Assembly: GCA_030065015.1 (NCBI GenBank)
Contig: JASJDU010000001.1
Span: forward strand, 77,814 to 141,813
From: Candidatus Caenarcanales bacterium
GTDB taxonomy: Bacteria; Cyanobacteriota; Vampirovibrionia; Caenarcaniphilales; Caenarcanaceae
DNA length: 64,000 nucleotides
Reading direction: 5' to 3'
Shown one piece after another: positions 8,658 to 17,286 of the stretch; position 1 is the first letter of the stretch, and every line of letters begins with the position of its first letter. Below the pieces are notes generated by a model, which had not been told where the DNA came from, ran no database searches, and worked only from the letters and a program-made list of their open reading frames with translations. The position numbers and the translations under genes were made by a program.

Positions 8658-9644
8658 TCAATGCCTTTTTTTAAGCCTTTCATAGATAAGTGAAGCTGCT
8701 CCATAAATACCAACGTTTTGTTTAAGGGCTGTAGAAATTATCGGTGTATTACCGGCAAATTGATTAATGGTGAACTTCGGCATAGTTTTTCTAATTTGTT
8801 CAATTAAGTTTTCACTAATTTCCATTGCACCACCACCAATTACAATAACTTCCGGATCGAGCAAACTGACGACTCCACCTAACCAAATACCAATCTGGGT
8901 TCCAGCATCTTCCAACAAGCTTTTCGCAAAGTTATCTCCTTTTGAAATCGCTTCTCGGATATGATGTGTAGTCAGTTCCTCTAAATTGGTTTCAGATATA
9001 TTACCTTCATAGTTAATATAATTCCAAAGTAATGTTTCAACTTTAGGATTTGAAAGCATTATACCTTGAGCGTTTTTCGCAATAGCTGTGCCGGATGCTA
9101 AACTCTCTATTGAGCCTGGCACACCACCACTGGAACTACTTTTATGCTCATAGTTGATTGTGATATGTCCACCTTCACCAGCCAACCCATTCTTCCCTCT
9201 ATAAATTTTGCCCCCAATGATAATGCCTGTTCCAATCCCAGTACTTACGGTTACGTAAACAAAGTTTTGGTAACCTTTAGCTGAGCCAAAAACCATTTCG
9301 GCATAAGCCGCCGCATTTGCATCATTTTCAGCGATTGTTGGCAAGCCATATCTTTCGGTTATTATTTTCGAAAGAGGCAAGCTTTGCCAATTTTTGATAT
9401 TCGGTGGGTTAATCAAAACACCATCTTGTAAAGGCCCTGGAGCACAAACACCAATACCTTGAACCAAATCCATATCGAGATCCAACTTTTCTACCGATAA
9501 AAAGACCTGTTCAAGAACTTTTTCTCTGCTTTCTTGAGCGAGAGTTGGTACTTGTGACGTTTGAACAACTTTACCGTGCTGATCAACGGCACCAGCTGCA
9601 ATCTTTGTTCCTCCAATATCAATTCCAATTACTAGATTCGACAT
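8658..9644 (-). CDS. ROK-family sugar kinase (glucokinase-like)
   Basis: A 328-residue cytoplasmic kinase that should phosphorylate an imported hexose with ATP. The ATP-binding DIGGTK motif is at 9-14, the catalytic aspartate is in ENDANAAA (D108), and the phosphate-2 segment STGIGTGIIIGG is at 134-145. ROK proteins usually carry a zinc site made of one histidine and the CxCGxxGCxE cysteines. Here H160 is kept but the three cysteines are S171, G173 and S178, so the site is degenerate. The gene is translationally coupled to the following MFS transporter. Glucose is the most likely substrate, by analogy only. Confidence 0.88.
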   Translation of the reverse strand: MSNLVIGIDIGGTKIAAGAVDQHGKVVQTSQVPTLAQESREKVLEQVFLSVEKLDLDMDLVQGIGVCAPGPLQDGVLINPPNIKNWQSLPLSKIITERYGLPTIAENDANAAAYAEMVFGSAKGYQNFVYVTVSTGIGTGIIIGGKIYRGKNGLAGEGGHITINYEHKSSSSGGVPGSIESLASGTAIAKNAQGIMLSNPKVETLLWNYINYEGNISETNLEELTTHHIREAISKGDNFAKSLLEDAGTQIGIWLGGVVSLLDPEVIVIGGGAMEISENLIEQIRKTMPKFTINQFAGNTPIISTALKQNVGIYGAASLIYERLKKRH

Positions 9645-9746
9645 ATTACAAAAATTACAACTTACTTATTTTTAATGTACCCAGCTGCTATTAATAATTC
9701 ATTTCATTTAGATGCAAAATCTAAATACGGGCATAGAATTTTTGAG

Positions 9747-11177
9747 ATGAATCAAATGAACAAAGAAAAATTGCAATCATTAAACTTGGAATTGCCCAAC
9801 CTGGAGGGGATTATCATAGTTGCTTGTTCCGGAGGACCGGATTCTATATGTTTACTTCACAATTTAAAAAAAATTATTTGTTACCCAGAAATTATCTGTG
9901 CACATTTCGATCATAAATGGAATCAATCTTCTTCTAAAGCAACAAAAATTGTTGAAATGCTTTGTAAAGAATTATCGATACCGATAGTAATTGGTGAGGC
10001 AGAGACAATTGGACAAACAAGCGAAGCTTTGGCAAGAGAACAAAGATACAACTTCTTAACTCAGGTTGCAGAAGATTATTCTGCAAAAACAATTATTACT
10101 GCTCATCATTTAGATGATCAAATCGAAACATTCTTTTTGAGACTTTTTAGGGGAACTGGCCCTTCTGGATTAGAATGTATTAAGAAAAAAAGAATTTTAG
10201 ACTCCAACATTCAACTCTTAAGACCACTTTTAGATACACATAAATCGGATATATTAAATTATTGTCAAACCCATCAACTCTTTTTCTATGAAGATCCTAG
10301 CAACAAGGAGCTTGATATAAAACGTAATCAGATCAGGAATCAATTAATTCCACTTATTCAAAGGATTCAACCCAATTACAAGAAATTAATTTCCAATCTT
10401 ATTGAAATCACAGCTAGTCAAAATCATTTTATTAATAATAAGTTTGAAGATATTGATGAACAAGCTTATGACAAACAAGCCATCTTTGAAAAACAACCAA
10501 TTGCTTTTCAACGCTTAATTCTCAAAAGCTTATTCGAAAACTATGAAATATCCAATAATTTTGACCAACTAGAAGAATTAAGAAAAAAAATTATATTTGG
10601 AGAAAATTTTAAAGTTTCGATAGCTCAAGATTCCTTTTTTGAACTCAATAATGGGGAGTTTAAATTAAATAAAGTTTTTCCAACTGAAAACTTTTCGATC
10701 CCCCCAATCCAATTTGAACTGGATGGTTCAAATGAAAAAGAAATTGAAATTCCAAAAGTAGGTAAGGTTTTAATAAAAGAAGAAAGACTCTCTCTTAGTA
10801 AAATTAATACCAGCAGCAACTCTTATCAGGTACATGTTGATTTTTCCAGGCTAAATAAAGGTACTAAATTTATATTGAGAGGACGAGAGCAGAAAGATAC
10901 TTTTCAACAATTAAATTCCCAAAACACTTCCAAACTTAAAAACTTTTTAATAAACAGAAAGGTTAAGCAAAATCTTAAGATGCCACATTCCTACGAAAAA
11001 CTCATTTTATTATCAATGGAAGACTCAAAAGAAGGACTTTGGATTCCCGGAGTTGAAATCAGCGACAAAATAAAAGTGCATGATTTTTCAACCCATTATT
11101 TAGAGTTCATTCCTTCTCAAATCGGTGCTAAAGAGAAAAACTCAGCATTATCAACTATTCCTGAAATAAAGGAATAG
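9747..11177 (+). CDS. tilS: tRNA(Ile)-lysidine synthase TilS
   Basis: Converts C34 of the tRNA-Ile CAU anticodon to lysidine, allowing AUA decoding. The PP-loop motif SGGPDS follows VAC near the N-terminus, then HFDHKWN, GETS/Q-like segments and HHLDDQIETFFLRLFRGTG, all typical. The C-terminal tRNA-binding part contains RGREQKDTFQQL and KLKNFLINRKV. The frame is open further upstream to an ATG at 9675. I chose 9747 because it puts 26 residues before the PP-loop, the usual spacing, and leaves about 100 bp for the promoter against the divergent kinase gene. The alternative start would add 24 residues. Confidence 0.93.
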   Translation: MNQMNKEKLQSLNLELPNLEGIIIVACSGGPDSICLLHNLKKIICYPEIICAHFDHKWNQSSSKATKIVEMLCKELSIPIVIGEAETIGQTSEALAREQRYNFLTQVAEDYSAKTIITAHHLDDQIETFFLRLFRGTGPSGLECIKKKRILDSNIQLLRPLLDTHKSDILNYCQTHQLFFYEDPSNKELDIKRNQIRNQLIPLIQRIQPNYKKLISNLIEITASQNHFINNKFEDIDEQAYDKQAIFEKQPIAFQRLILKSLFENYEISNNFDQLEELRKKIIFGENFKVSIAQDSFFELNNGEFKLNKVFPTENFSIPPIQFELDGSNEKEIEIPKVGKVLIKEERLSLSKINTSSNSYQVHVDFSRLNKGTKFILRGREQKDTFQQLNSQNTSKLKNFLINRKVKQNLKMPHSYEKLILLSMEDSKEGLWIPGVEISDKIKVHDFSTHYLEFIPSQIGAKEKNSALSTIPEIKE

Positions 11178-11251
11178 TCTAAGTTGCAAAAATTAGTTTA
11201 CATATGCCCTTAAAAATTGCATAATTTATAGTCTTGTATTTATCGAAAATT

Positions 11252-11257
11252 AGGAGG
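11252..11257 (+). promoter_or_regulatory. AGGAGG ribosome binding site of speD
   Basis: A full AGGAGG stands 14 bases before the TTG at 11272. An in-frame TAG at 11251-11253 excludes any earlier start, so this site supports the unusual TTG initiation. Confidence 0.55.
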
Positions 11258-11271
11258 CAAACAAAAAGAGA

Positions 11272-11817
11272 TTGCAGCACTTATCATCTGCTGGTTTCTT
11301 AGAGCAAAAAGTTGCTCCTGATACCCATGAGAACCAAAACTCAAAGTTAGACCACAAATTAAGCCCAAAGGATACTGAATACTTTGCAACGTTAGGCAGG
11401 CATGTAATTGCGGACCTAAGTGGGTGTGAACCAGACTTGCTCTCTTCAGTAAGCAAGATTCAAGAAATTTTAGAGGAGGCTGTTAAAAAAGCTGGAGCTA
11501 CTATCATAAAGTCTAATTTTCATCAATTTCAGCCCATTGGAGTGAGCGGTGTTATTTTACTGTCAGAGTCACATTGCTCTATTCATACATGGCCCGAAAA
11601 GGATTATGCTGCTATTGATATTTACACTTGCGGAGAGCATGTATTCCCTCAGGTTGCTTGTGAGTATATTGCAAAACATTTAAAGGCTTCTGAAATTTAT
11701 ATTAGTTCACTTGAAAGAGGCATTAAAGATCCTGTAAACAATTCCTCTTTTGTTCACTTTTCTAATGGAGCTAAGCAAATAACTTCCAGTCAACTTGATG
11801 AATCAATCGTTCTTTGA
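11272..11817 (+). CDS. speD: S-adenosylmethionine decarboxylase proenzyme
   Basis: Supplies decarboxylated AdoMet for spermidine synthesis. The self-processing site LLSES-HCSIHTWPE is clear: cleavage between E99 and S100 should generate the pyruvoyl group from S100, and the conserved FTCG-like segment appears as IYTCGEH. The start is a TTG; no ATG or GTG is available in frame after the stop at 11251. At 181 residues it is longer than the common prokaryotic form of about 120-130, with about 35 extra residues at the N-terminus and a C-terminal tail. No spermidine synthase gene is near. Its last 15 bases overlap tail-to-tail with the convergent ABC ATPase gene. Confidence 0.93.
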   Translation: MQHLSSAGFLEQKVAPDTHENQNSKLDHKLSPKDTEYFATLGRHVIADLSGCEPDLLSSVSKIQEILEEAVKKAGATIIKSNFHQFQPIGVSGVILLSESHCSIHTWPEKDYAAIDIYTCGEHVFPQVACEYIAKHLKASEIYISSLERGIKDPVNNSSFVHFSNGAKQITSSQLDESIVL

Positions 11818-12582
11818 TTCTAAATATGAACTTGAAGTGAAAGGTCCTTCAGTTTTTCCATCCATAAACTGTCTTATATAAGGATTATGGGATGTGTCAA
11901 TTTCCGATATATTTCCCTCCCAAACTATCTTCCCTTTATTCAAGCAAATTATTCTATCTGCAGTTCTCCTTATTGTTGAATGTTGATGCGTAACAACTAT
12001 TCCGGTTGTATGTTCACAGCGAGATAGCTTATTCATATAATCTTCAATAATTGTTGAGGTTATCGGGTCTAAACCGGCGGTGGGTTCATCATAGAGAACA
12101 ATCTTGGGATCATTCACTACTGCTCTTGCAAAACTGGCACGCTTCTGTTGCCCTCCAGATAATTCTGCAGGCATTGAATTAAAATATTCCGGCAGTCCTA
12201 CAACTTCAAGCTTTTCCATGACTAAATCTTTTTTCTTTTTCTCCGAAAAGCCTGAGTCGTGAAGCGCAAAAGCAATATTTTCTCCAATTGTATAAGAATT
12301 GAGTAGAGCAGAATATTGGAAAACCATTCCAATGTTTTTTTCTCTAATTATTACTTGGCCCGAGTCTTTTTCTTCAAGACCAGATAGAATCTTTAAGAAT
12401 GTTGACTTGCCTGTTCCTGAAGGTCCTATAACAGCAATGGTCTCTCCCGCACAGACGGAAATATTAATACGGTTAAGTACTTTTTTATCACCGTATTCTT
12501 TAACTAAGTCACGAACTTCAATCGAAGAAATATTACAAACCGATTTAGGTTCTCTTTCGAAATTGGAACTTGAAAAACTCAT
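11803..12582 (-). CDS. ABC transporter ATP-binding protein, MlaF/TGD3-like
   Basis: ATPase subunit of an ABC transporter, probably of the MCE/Mla lipid-transport class. Counting from the ATG at 12582, Walker A GPSGTGKS is at 53-60, the Q-loop glutamine at 89, signature LSGGQQKRASFARA from 141, and Walker B IVLYDEPTAGLDPIT from 161. The DEPTAGLDPI segment followed by ST-IIEDYM resembles MlaF and the chloroplast TGD3 protein, whose complexes move lipids between membranes. A TTG nine bases upstream is a weaker start. No permease or MCE gene lies in the window, so the partner subunits must be encoded elsewhere. The ABC class is certain; the lipid role is inferred. Confidence 0.85.
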   Translation of the reverse strand: MSFSSSNFEREPKSVCNISSIEVRDLVKEYGDKKVLNRINISVCAGETIAVIGPSGTGKSTFLKILSGLEEKDSGQVIIREKNIGMVFQYSALLNSYTIGENIAFALHDSGFSEKKKKDLVMEKLEVVGLPEYFNSMPAELSGGQQKRASFARAVVNDPKIVLYDEPTAGLDPITSTIIEDYMNKLSRCEHTTGIVVTHQHSTIRRTADRIICLNKGKIVWEGNISEIDTSHNPYIRQFMDGKTEGPFTSSSYLESKND

Positions 12583-12666
12583 CGAATTCAAATTATAGCT
12601 TTTATAAAAAGTTTGAATTCAGTTAGCTTAATAGAACAAACCTGAGAAATTCCCAAATAATAAAAA

Positions 12667-12740
12667 TCGAGCCGACTGGATTTGAACCAGCGACCTCTCC
12701 CACCCCAAGGGAGTGCGCTACCAAGCTACGCCACGGCTCG
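12667..12740 (-). tRNA. tRNA-Pro (anticodon GGG)
   Basis: On the minus strand the 7-bp acceptor CGAGCCG (from 12740) pairs with CGGCTCG (12674-12668), with A as discriminator. The anticodon stem CTCCC/GGGAG encloses the loop TTGGGGT, giving anticodon GGG for proline CCC/CCU. The T-arm contains GGTTCAAATCC. CCA is not encoded; a run of five T follows at once and may act in termination. Confidence 0.95.
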
Positions 12741-12814
12741 TTCAATCTTAATTTCAAGAAAGAACATTAGCATAACATAGCAAATTGAGTAACTTTGAAG
12801 GAAAAGTTATAAGG

Positions 12815-13180
12815 TTAATGGATAAACGGGCTATAGAATCCACCGAATCCACCAGTTAAAGCACCACAAGGACCTGAACCACAATTATTTGCGCAACCAC
12901 CACCATAATACGGAGAGACTCCTCCTCCGGCAAAATGTGGAACACCATAACCGGCTGGATAACCACCCCATCCGCCACCATTTAAGGAATTAAGGTTATA
13001 TCCACCACCCCAAAAAGCAGGAAAAGGACTTGGGGTACCGTAAAGTGCCGGGTTGTACAAACCATTAGAATAACCCACTGCTCCTCCAATAGAACCAAAA
13101 CTAAATGACTGAGCACTAACAGCAGACAAAATATTGGAACTTACAAGAAGAACTAAAAACGAAAGAAAAAGCTTTTTCAT
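12815..13180 (-). CDS. small glycine-rich exported protein
   Basis: A 121-residue protein with a clear signal peptide (MKKLFLSFLVLLVSSNILS, likely cleavage after AVSAQ). The mature part is rich in Gly, Tyr, Pro and Asn, with stretches such as NGGGWGGYPAGYG and YYGGGCANNCGSG. Two cysteines in CANNC could form a disulfide. No enzymatic domain is visible. It lies directly downstream of the M50 peptidase gene on the same strand (120-bp gap). Composition suggests a surface or matrix peptide; function unknown. Confidence 0.7.
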   Translation of the reverse strand: MKKLFLSFLVLLVSSNILSAVSAQSFSFGSIGGAVGYSNGLYNPALYGTPSPFPAFWGGGYNLNSLNGGGWGGYPAGYGVPHFAGGGVSPYYGGGCANNCGSGPCGALTGGFGGFYSPFIH

Positions 13181-13300
13181 TTTATTTTTTTGTAATTGAA
13201 TTCTATGAAATATATTCCACCTTTAATGCAATAATTGATGATTAATTAATCTAGCTCTGACTTAACGACTATAAATTTACAACAAATAAACTAGTGTCGA

Positions 13301-14545
13301 TTAACTGCTTCCACTACCACTCTGATTAACTACTTCCCCAGGGGAAGCTCCTGCTCCTGAAGGCTCTGACGCATTCATATTTTCTAATCCAGATTGAGCT
13401 GGAAGAGGAGTTTGAGAAGCCAAAAATATCATTAACGCAACAAACCCGGTTAAAGAAGGAAAATGTAAAAAGCTTTGACCAAAATAGAAGCTCATAATTA
13501 AAACCATAATAAAGATCGTATATACGATACTCAAAGGTGCATAAAGAAGGAAGACTTTTCTTTCTCGAGGGGTTATTTTCTCTTCTGGTTCTTCATTCAT
13601 AACAACCGATTTAAGATAAGACCAAGCTCTTCTTCTTAAACCATAAACTCCCAAGGCCAATTGCAATGCATAATACCCATCCAACCTTATAAGAGGATTT
13701 AAATTAATTGCCAAACTAAAAAAGGAAGCCACAACCAATAAATAAAGTAAATCGGCAATTGCCGTATGAGTCACCGCTGCTTCCCACAGAAGGAAAGCCA
13801 CACATCCAACACCGGTCTGAAAAACTGGACCAGCAAGCATAACCCATATTTTTTCACTCTTTTTCTTTAATTTATAAACATCACTTACATCTGTGTAAAG
13901 CGCCGGCGTTAAATATATGAAGAAAAAACCAATTTCAGGTACCGTTCCTCCAAAGTTTTTCAAGGCAAGGCCGTGAGAAAACTCATGACCCAATAGAACC
14001 AGAAAGAGCATTAATACAAAACAAATTAAGGTTATTCCCCAGGATTCTGCTATTAAAGGCCAACCGTATTTTGCAAACTTAGCACCATTAGCAAAGGCAC
14101 CAACAATAGACAAAATTATTACTGCTACATATACAAACTGTGCAACTGACGACCAAGCCCATCTCAGGCGAGGTACCCACTTCTCCAATATTGGATCAGG
14201 ATCTAGTAAACTAAAACGAGAAAACATAAATTGAAGGACTGTTTTCTGCTTTGTTGCTTGTCTAGGAGGTGGTGTAGTTCCTTTTAACAACCCCCACTGT
14301 TTAAGCATTCCTAAAAACTCCTTCAGTTCCTGTTCGGTATAGCTAGTTCTTTGAACAATATCCAAAGGATGCATGTAAGAGAGCATTTTGAGGACCTCGG
14401 CCTCATCAAACCCCAAATGAAAATACCTAACAGCAACCGGATCTCGCACTTGTACACTTCCATCAGCTAAAGAGGTTATTTCTATTTCGTTTCTGAGCTC
14501 AATGCTAAGTTTTTGTTTATCTTCGGGTGAATTATTACCTTGCAT
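13301..14545 (-). CDS. M50-family (site-2 protease-like) membrane metallopeptidase with PqqD-like N-terminus
   Basis: A 414-residue membrane protein. Residues about 20-90 resemble the small PqqD/peptide-chaperone-like winged-helix domain found at the N-terminus of many peptide-processing M50 proteins. The zinc site HEFSH is at 187-191 within a transmembrane helix, and the third ligand is in NPLIRLDGYY (D289). About six hydrophobic segments are present between 130 and 375. The tail is Ser/Gly/Pro-rich. M50 proteins with this layout are linked to export or maturation of peptides. The neighbours are two small glycine-rich exported proteins, one downstream on the same strand and one divergent. 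A role in processing them is a hypothesis. Confidence 0.85.
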   Translation of the reverse strand: MQGNNSPEDKQKLSIELRNEIEITSLADGSVQVRDPVAVRYFHLGFDEAEVLKMLSYMHPLDIVQRTSYTEQELKEFLGMLKQWGLLKGTTPPPRQATKQKTVLQFMFSRFSLLDPDPILEKWVPRLRWAWSSVAQFVYVAVIILSIVGAFANGAKFAKYGWPLIAESWGITLICFVLMLFLVLLGHEFSHGLALKNFGGTVPEIGFFFIYLTPALYTDVSDVYKLKKKSEKIWVMLAGPVFQTGVGCVAFLLWEAAVTHTAIADLLYLLVVASFFSLAINLNPLIRLDGYYALQLALGVYGLRRRAWSYLKSVVMNEEPEEKITPRERKVFLLYAPLSIVYTIFIMVLIMSFYFGQSFLHFPSLTGFVALMIFLASQTPLPAQSGLENMNASEPSGAGASPGEVVNQSGSGSS

Positions 14546-14820
14546 GGAATTCGCTTAAGTAATTATTTAAAGCACTTCATATGTATATATGCCCACGTCT
14601 TAACCAATAAATAGAAGAAATTTAGAAACAAAAGAATTTGCTGGCAAACCCCTAAGCAATTGTTTTTTCATTAAATATATTTCTTCAATCAAATAGTTAT
14701 TGTGAGTTTAAGATAGAGATATTCTTTATATAAAATTGGTCAGTCATATAAAACAAATCAAAAGCATCTTCAAATTCTTGTTACAATACCTATATACATG
14801 TAAGCTCAATTTACTATACG

Positions 14821-15219
14821 ATGTTAAGAAAACTCATAATTGCAATTAGTTTAGTTGGTTTGATCAACTTTTATGCGCCTTCCTTAAAAGTTAAAGCAGA
14901 TGCCGGTTTAACTTTAGGGATAATTGGTACATCACTGGGAGGAGCAGCTCTCGGATTAAGTGCTTTAAATTCTTGGTCCATGTATAGAAGAGGCTTCTAC
15001 GGAGGAAGAAGACATTATTACGGAGGTTATGTTCAACCTGCATATGTCGGCTATTCACACTCTCCCTACAGCTATGGATACCCAGCTTATTCTGGATACG
15101 CATACGGAAATGGTTATTATGGTTATGTTCCTAACTATTATGGTGTAAGTTACGGTAATTACTATGGCTATAGAATTCCTCGTTATTACGGAGCATTCGG
15201 TGGTTGGGGAGGTTATTAA
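14821..15219 (+). CDS. small glycine/tyrosine-rich exported protein
   Basis: A 132-residue protein whose first 27 residues form a signal peptide (LIIAISLVGLINFYAPS, cleavage probably after VKA). A short hydrophobic Gly-rich segment follows (LGIIGTSLGGAALGLSAL, about 31-48). The rest is built almost entirely of Tyr, Gly, Ser and Pro in short YYG, YGY and SYGNYYG units. Such low-complexity tails occur in surface and matrix proteins. It is divergent from the M50 peptidase gene, with a 275-bp gap that must hold both promoters. It may be functionally related to the other glycine-rich protein at 12815-13180, but the two show no clear alignment. Confidence 0.65.
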   Translation: MLRKLIIAISLVGLINFYAPSLKVKADAGLTLGIIGTSLGGAALGLSALNSWSMYRRGFYGGRRHYYGGYVQPAYVGYSHSPYSYGYPAYSGYAYGNGYYGYVPNYYGVSYGNYYGYRIPRYYGAFGGWGGY

Positions 15220-15292
15220 GAAAAATCTTAATAACCTTAAATTAATTGAAGTTTTGTAGTAAATTTAGGATTACTTAGCAAAATTTTCTCAA

Positions 15293-15991
15293 ATGTCCAC
15301 AGTATTAATAACCGGTGCAAATAGAGGCTTAGGTCTTGAATTTACAAAACAGTACTTAAAAGATGGATGGAAGGTTTTTGCATGTTGTCGCAATCCTTTT
15401 AACGCAAAAGAACTCAATGAACTAACTAAGCAGTTCCCAGATCAGCTTGCAATTGAAGGACTCGACGTTTCTAATCATCGTTTAATAGACTCCTTAGCCA
15501 ATGATTTAAATGGGACTCCAATAGAGATAGACGTCTTGATAAATAACTCTGGTGTTATGGGCGATAAGCAAAATTTTGGAGAAATTGATTATTGTGAGTG
15601 GGAGGAGGTCCTAAGAATAAACACCTTTGCGCCAGTAAAAATAACTGAAGCTCTGATTAAAAACCTCGAAAAAGGTAAGCAAAAAAAGGTAATTAATATT
15701 ACCAGCAAAATGGGAAGTATTTCTGATAATACGAGTGGGGGTCACTATTTATATCGTTCTAGCAAAGTAGCCTTGAATATGGTTACTAAAAGTCTTTCAG
15801 TTGATCTAAAGAATAAAAACATCACTGTTGTTGCAATTCATCCAGGCTGGGTAGTGACGGATATGGGAGGACCCAATGCACTCATAAATGCAAATAAAAG
15901 TGTTAGCTCAATCAAAGACTTAATAAATAAACTGAGCTTAGAAGATTCAGGAAAATTTTTATCTTATGATGGAAAAGAAATAGAATGGTAA
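15293..15991 (+). CDS. short-chain dehydrogenase/reductase (C-factor-like SDR)
   Basis: A 232-residue NAD(P)-dependent oxidoreductase of the classical SDR type. The cofactor loop TGANRGLG is at 7-14, NNSG at 84-87, the catalytic serine in NITSKMGS (S138), and the catalytic pair Y154-x3-K158 in YRSSK. The sequence HPGWVVTDMGG near residue 185 is typical of the C-factor/sniffer subgroup. The substrate cannot be deduced. The gene is 73 bp downstream of a glycine-rich protein gene and ends at a shared terminator-like hairpin with the convergent oxidoreductase gene. Confidence 0.88.
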   Translation: MSTVLITGANRGLGLEFTKQYLKDGWKVFACCRNPFNAKELNELTKQFPDQLAIEGLDVSNHRLIDSLANDLNGTPIEIDVLINNSGVMGDKQNFGEIDYCEWEEVLRINTFAPVKITEALIKNLEKGKQKKVINITSKMGSISDNTSGGHYLYRSSKVALNMVTKSLSVDLKNKNITVVAIHPGWVVTDMGGPNALINANKSVSSIKDLINKLSLEDSGKFLSYDGKEIEW

Positions 15992-16012
15992 TTTCTTTTT
16001 CTTAAAGTAAAC

Positions 16013-16035
16013 AAGAAGACACTTTCGGTCTTCTT
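16013..16035. terminator. bidirectional terminator-like hairpin between convergent genes
   Basis: AAGAAGAC (16013-16020) pairs with GTCTTCTT (16028-16035) around a 7-base loop. It lies between the SDR stop and the stop codon of the convergent 2-oxoacid oxidoreductase. Flanking T-runs are weak on both strands, so efficiency is uncertain. Confidence 0.6.
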
Positions 16036-17057
16036 TATTCTATTGTCCAGGTTTCACCGCTATTTAATAGTTTTTCTAAATTCCCTTCTCCCTTTAATTC
16101 TTTAACTTTTGTAATTTGTTTGTAAACCTCTTCTTCAAAATTAGGTCCCTCAACGTTTCTAATTACTCCAAGAGCCGCTGGAGTATCGAGTTCACCAGTC
16201 AGGAAGTGAATAGTAGGGTTTATTCGTTTCTCGTCGTGAACTAATATATTTTGTTCAGTTATTCCATTGGAACCAACTTCAACAATTTCCAGATCCAAGG
16301 TGTTGGGATTCAAGCGCACTCCATTTTTGTTATCTTTACCAAACAACATTGGTTTACCATGCTCAAGTCTAAGCTGATTAGCAATTTTGTTTTCTGGCGA
16401 GGTTATTGGAGAGTGAACTTTATCGTTAAAAATAACGCAATTTTGAAGTATTTCAACGAAAGCTGTTCCCTTATGTTCTGCAGCCCTCTTGAATATTTCT
16501 TGCATATGCTTAGGATCAGTATCTATGGTTCTTGCAACAAAAGTTGCTTGAGATCCAATAGCAACTGATATTGCATTAAAAGCACGATCAATTGAGCCAT
16601 AAGGAGTAGATTTCGCTTTAGTTCCAACATCAGAAGTGGGAGAGTACTGTCCTTTTGTAAGACCGTAAATTTTATTGTTAAATAATAAAATTTTTAAATC
16701 AATATTCCTTCTAATACAGTGAATTAAGTGATTTCCACCAATTGAGAGACCATCCCCATCTCCAGTTACAACCCAAACAGATAAATCTGGATTTGCTAAT
16801 TTCAGACCAGTTGCAACTGATGGTGCCCTCCCATGGATACTATGAAAGCCATAGGTACTCATATAATGAGGAAAACGAGAACTGCAGCCAATTCCTGATA
16901 CAAAAACAATTTTTTCCTTAGGAACACCAATTTCTGGCATTACTGACTGAACTGAAGATAAAATTGAATAATCTCCGCATCCAGGACACCAGCGAACATC
17001 TTGCTTGCTAGCAAAGTCTTTTTTAGTGAGTGTTCCCTGGTCTACTAGTTGGCTCAT
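16035..17057 (-). CDS. 2-oxoacid:ferredoxin oxidoreductase beta subunit
   Basis: Thiamine-diphosphate subunit of a pyruvate- or 2-oxoglutarate:ferredoxin oxidoreductase (PorB/KorB family), which decarboxylates a 2-oxoacid to an acyl-CoA and reduces ferredoxin. The ThDP motif runs from VTGDGDGLSIGGNH (98-110) to LLFNNKIYGLTKGQ (125-138). The four cysteines that hold the 4Fe-4S cluster in this family are all present: C24 and C27 in WCPGCGD, C58 in GIGCSS and C207 in LQNCVIF. The length of 340 is normal. The alpha/gamma subunit gene usually lies directly upstream but is absent; the next gene upstream is rlmN, on the other strand. The specific 2-oxoacid is not determined. Confidence 0.92.
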   Translation of the reverse strand: MSQLVDQGTLTKKDFASKQDVRWCPGCGDYSILSSVQSVMPEIGVPKEKIVFVSGIGCSSRFPHYMSTYGFHSIHGRAPSVATGLKLANPDLSVWVVTGDGDGLSIGGNHLIHCIRRNIDLKILLFNNKIYGLTKGQYSPTSDVGTKAKSTPYGSIDRAFNAISVAIGSQATFVARTIDTDPKHMQEIFKRAAEHKGTAFVEILQNCVIFNDKVHSPITSPENKIANQLRLEHGKPMLFGKDNKNGVRLNPNTLDLEIVEVGSNGITEQNILVHDEKRINPTIHFLTGELDTPAALGVIRNVEGPNFEEEVYKQITKVKELKGEGNLEKLLNSGETWTIE

Positions 17058-17286
17058 TAATAATTCCTTTTCAAACTTTATTTTTTACAGTTATTTTCTT
17101 TCTTTAATAAATCCAATTAATTATAATGAAAATTCAATGGATACTAGTTAATATTTGAAGCTATTTCTTTTTGTCTTAATATTTTCTAGAATCAACATCT
17201 CCAAAGTAAAGATATAATCAAATTTTATATTAATTAAAGAATTTCAGTAGCTGTATTTAAATAACGTTTGAGCTTTAGATATAAAT

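Noticed and set aside
11250-11456. A minus-strand open frame opposite the 5' end of speD
   Set aside because: It is antisense to the well-conserved speD coding region and has no recognisable features.
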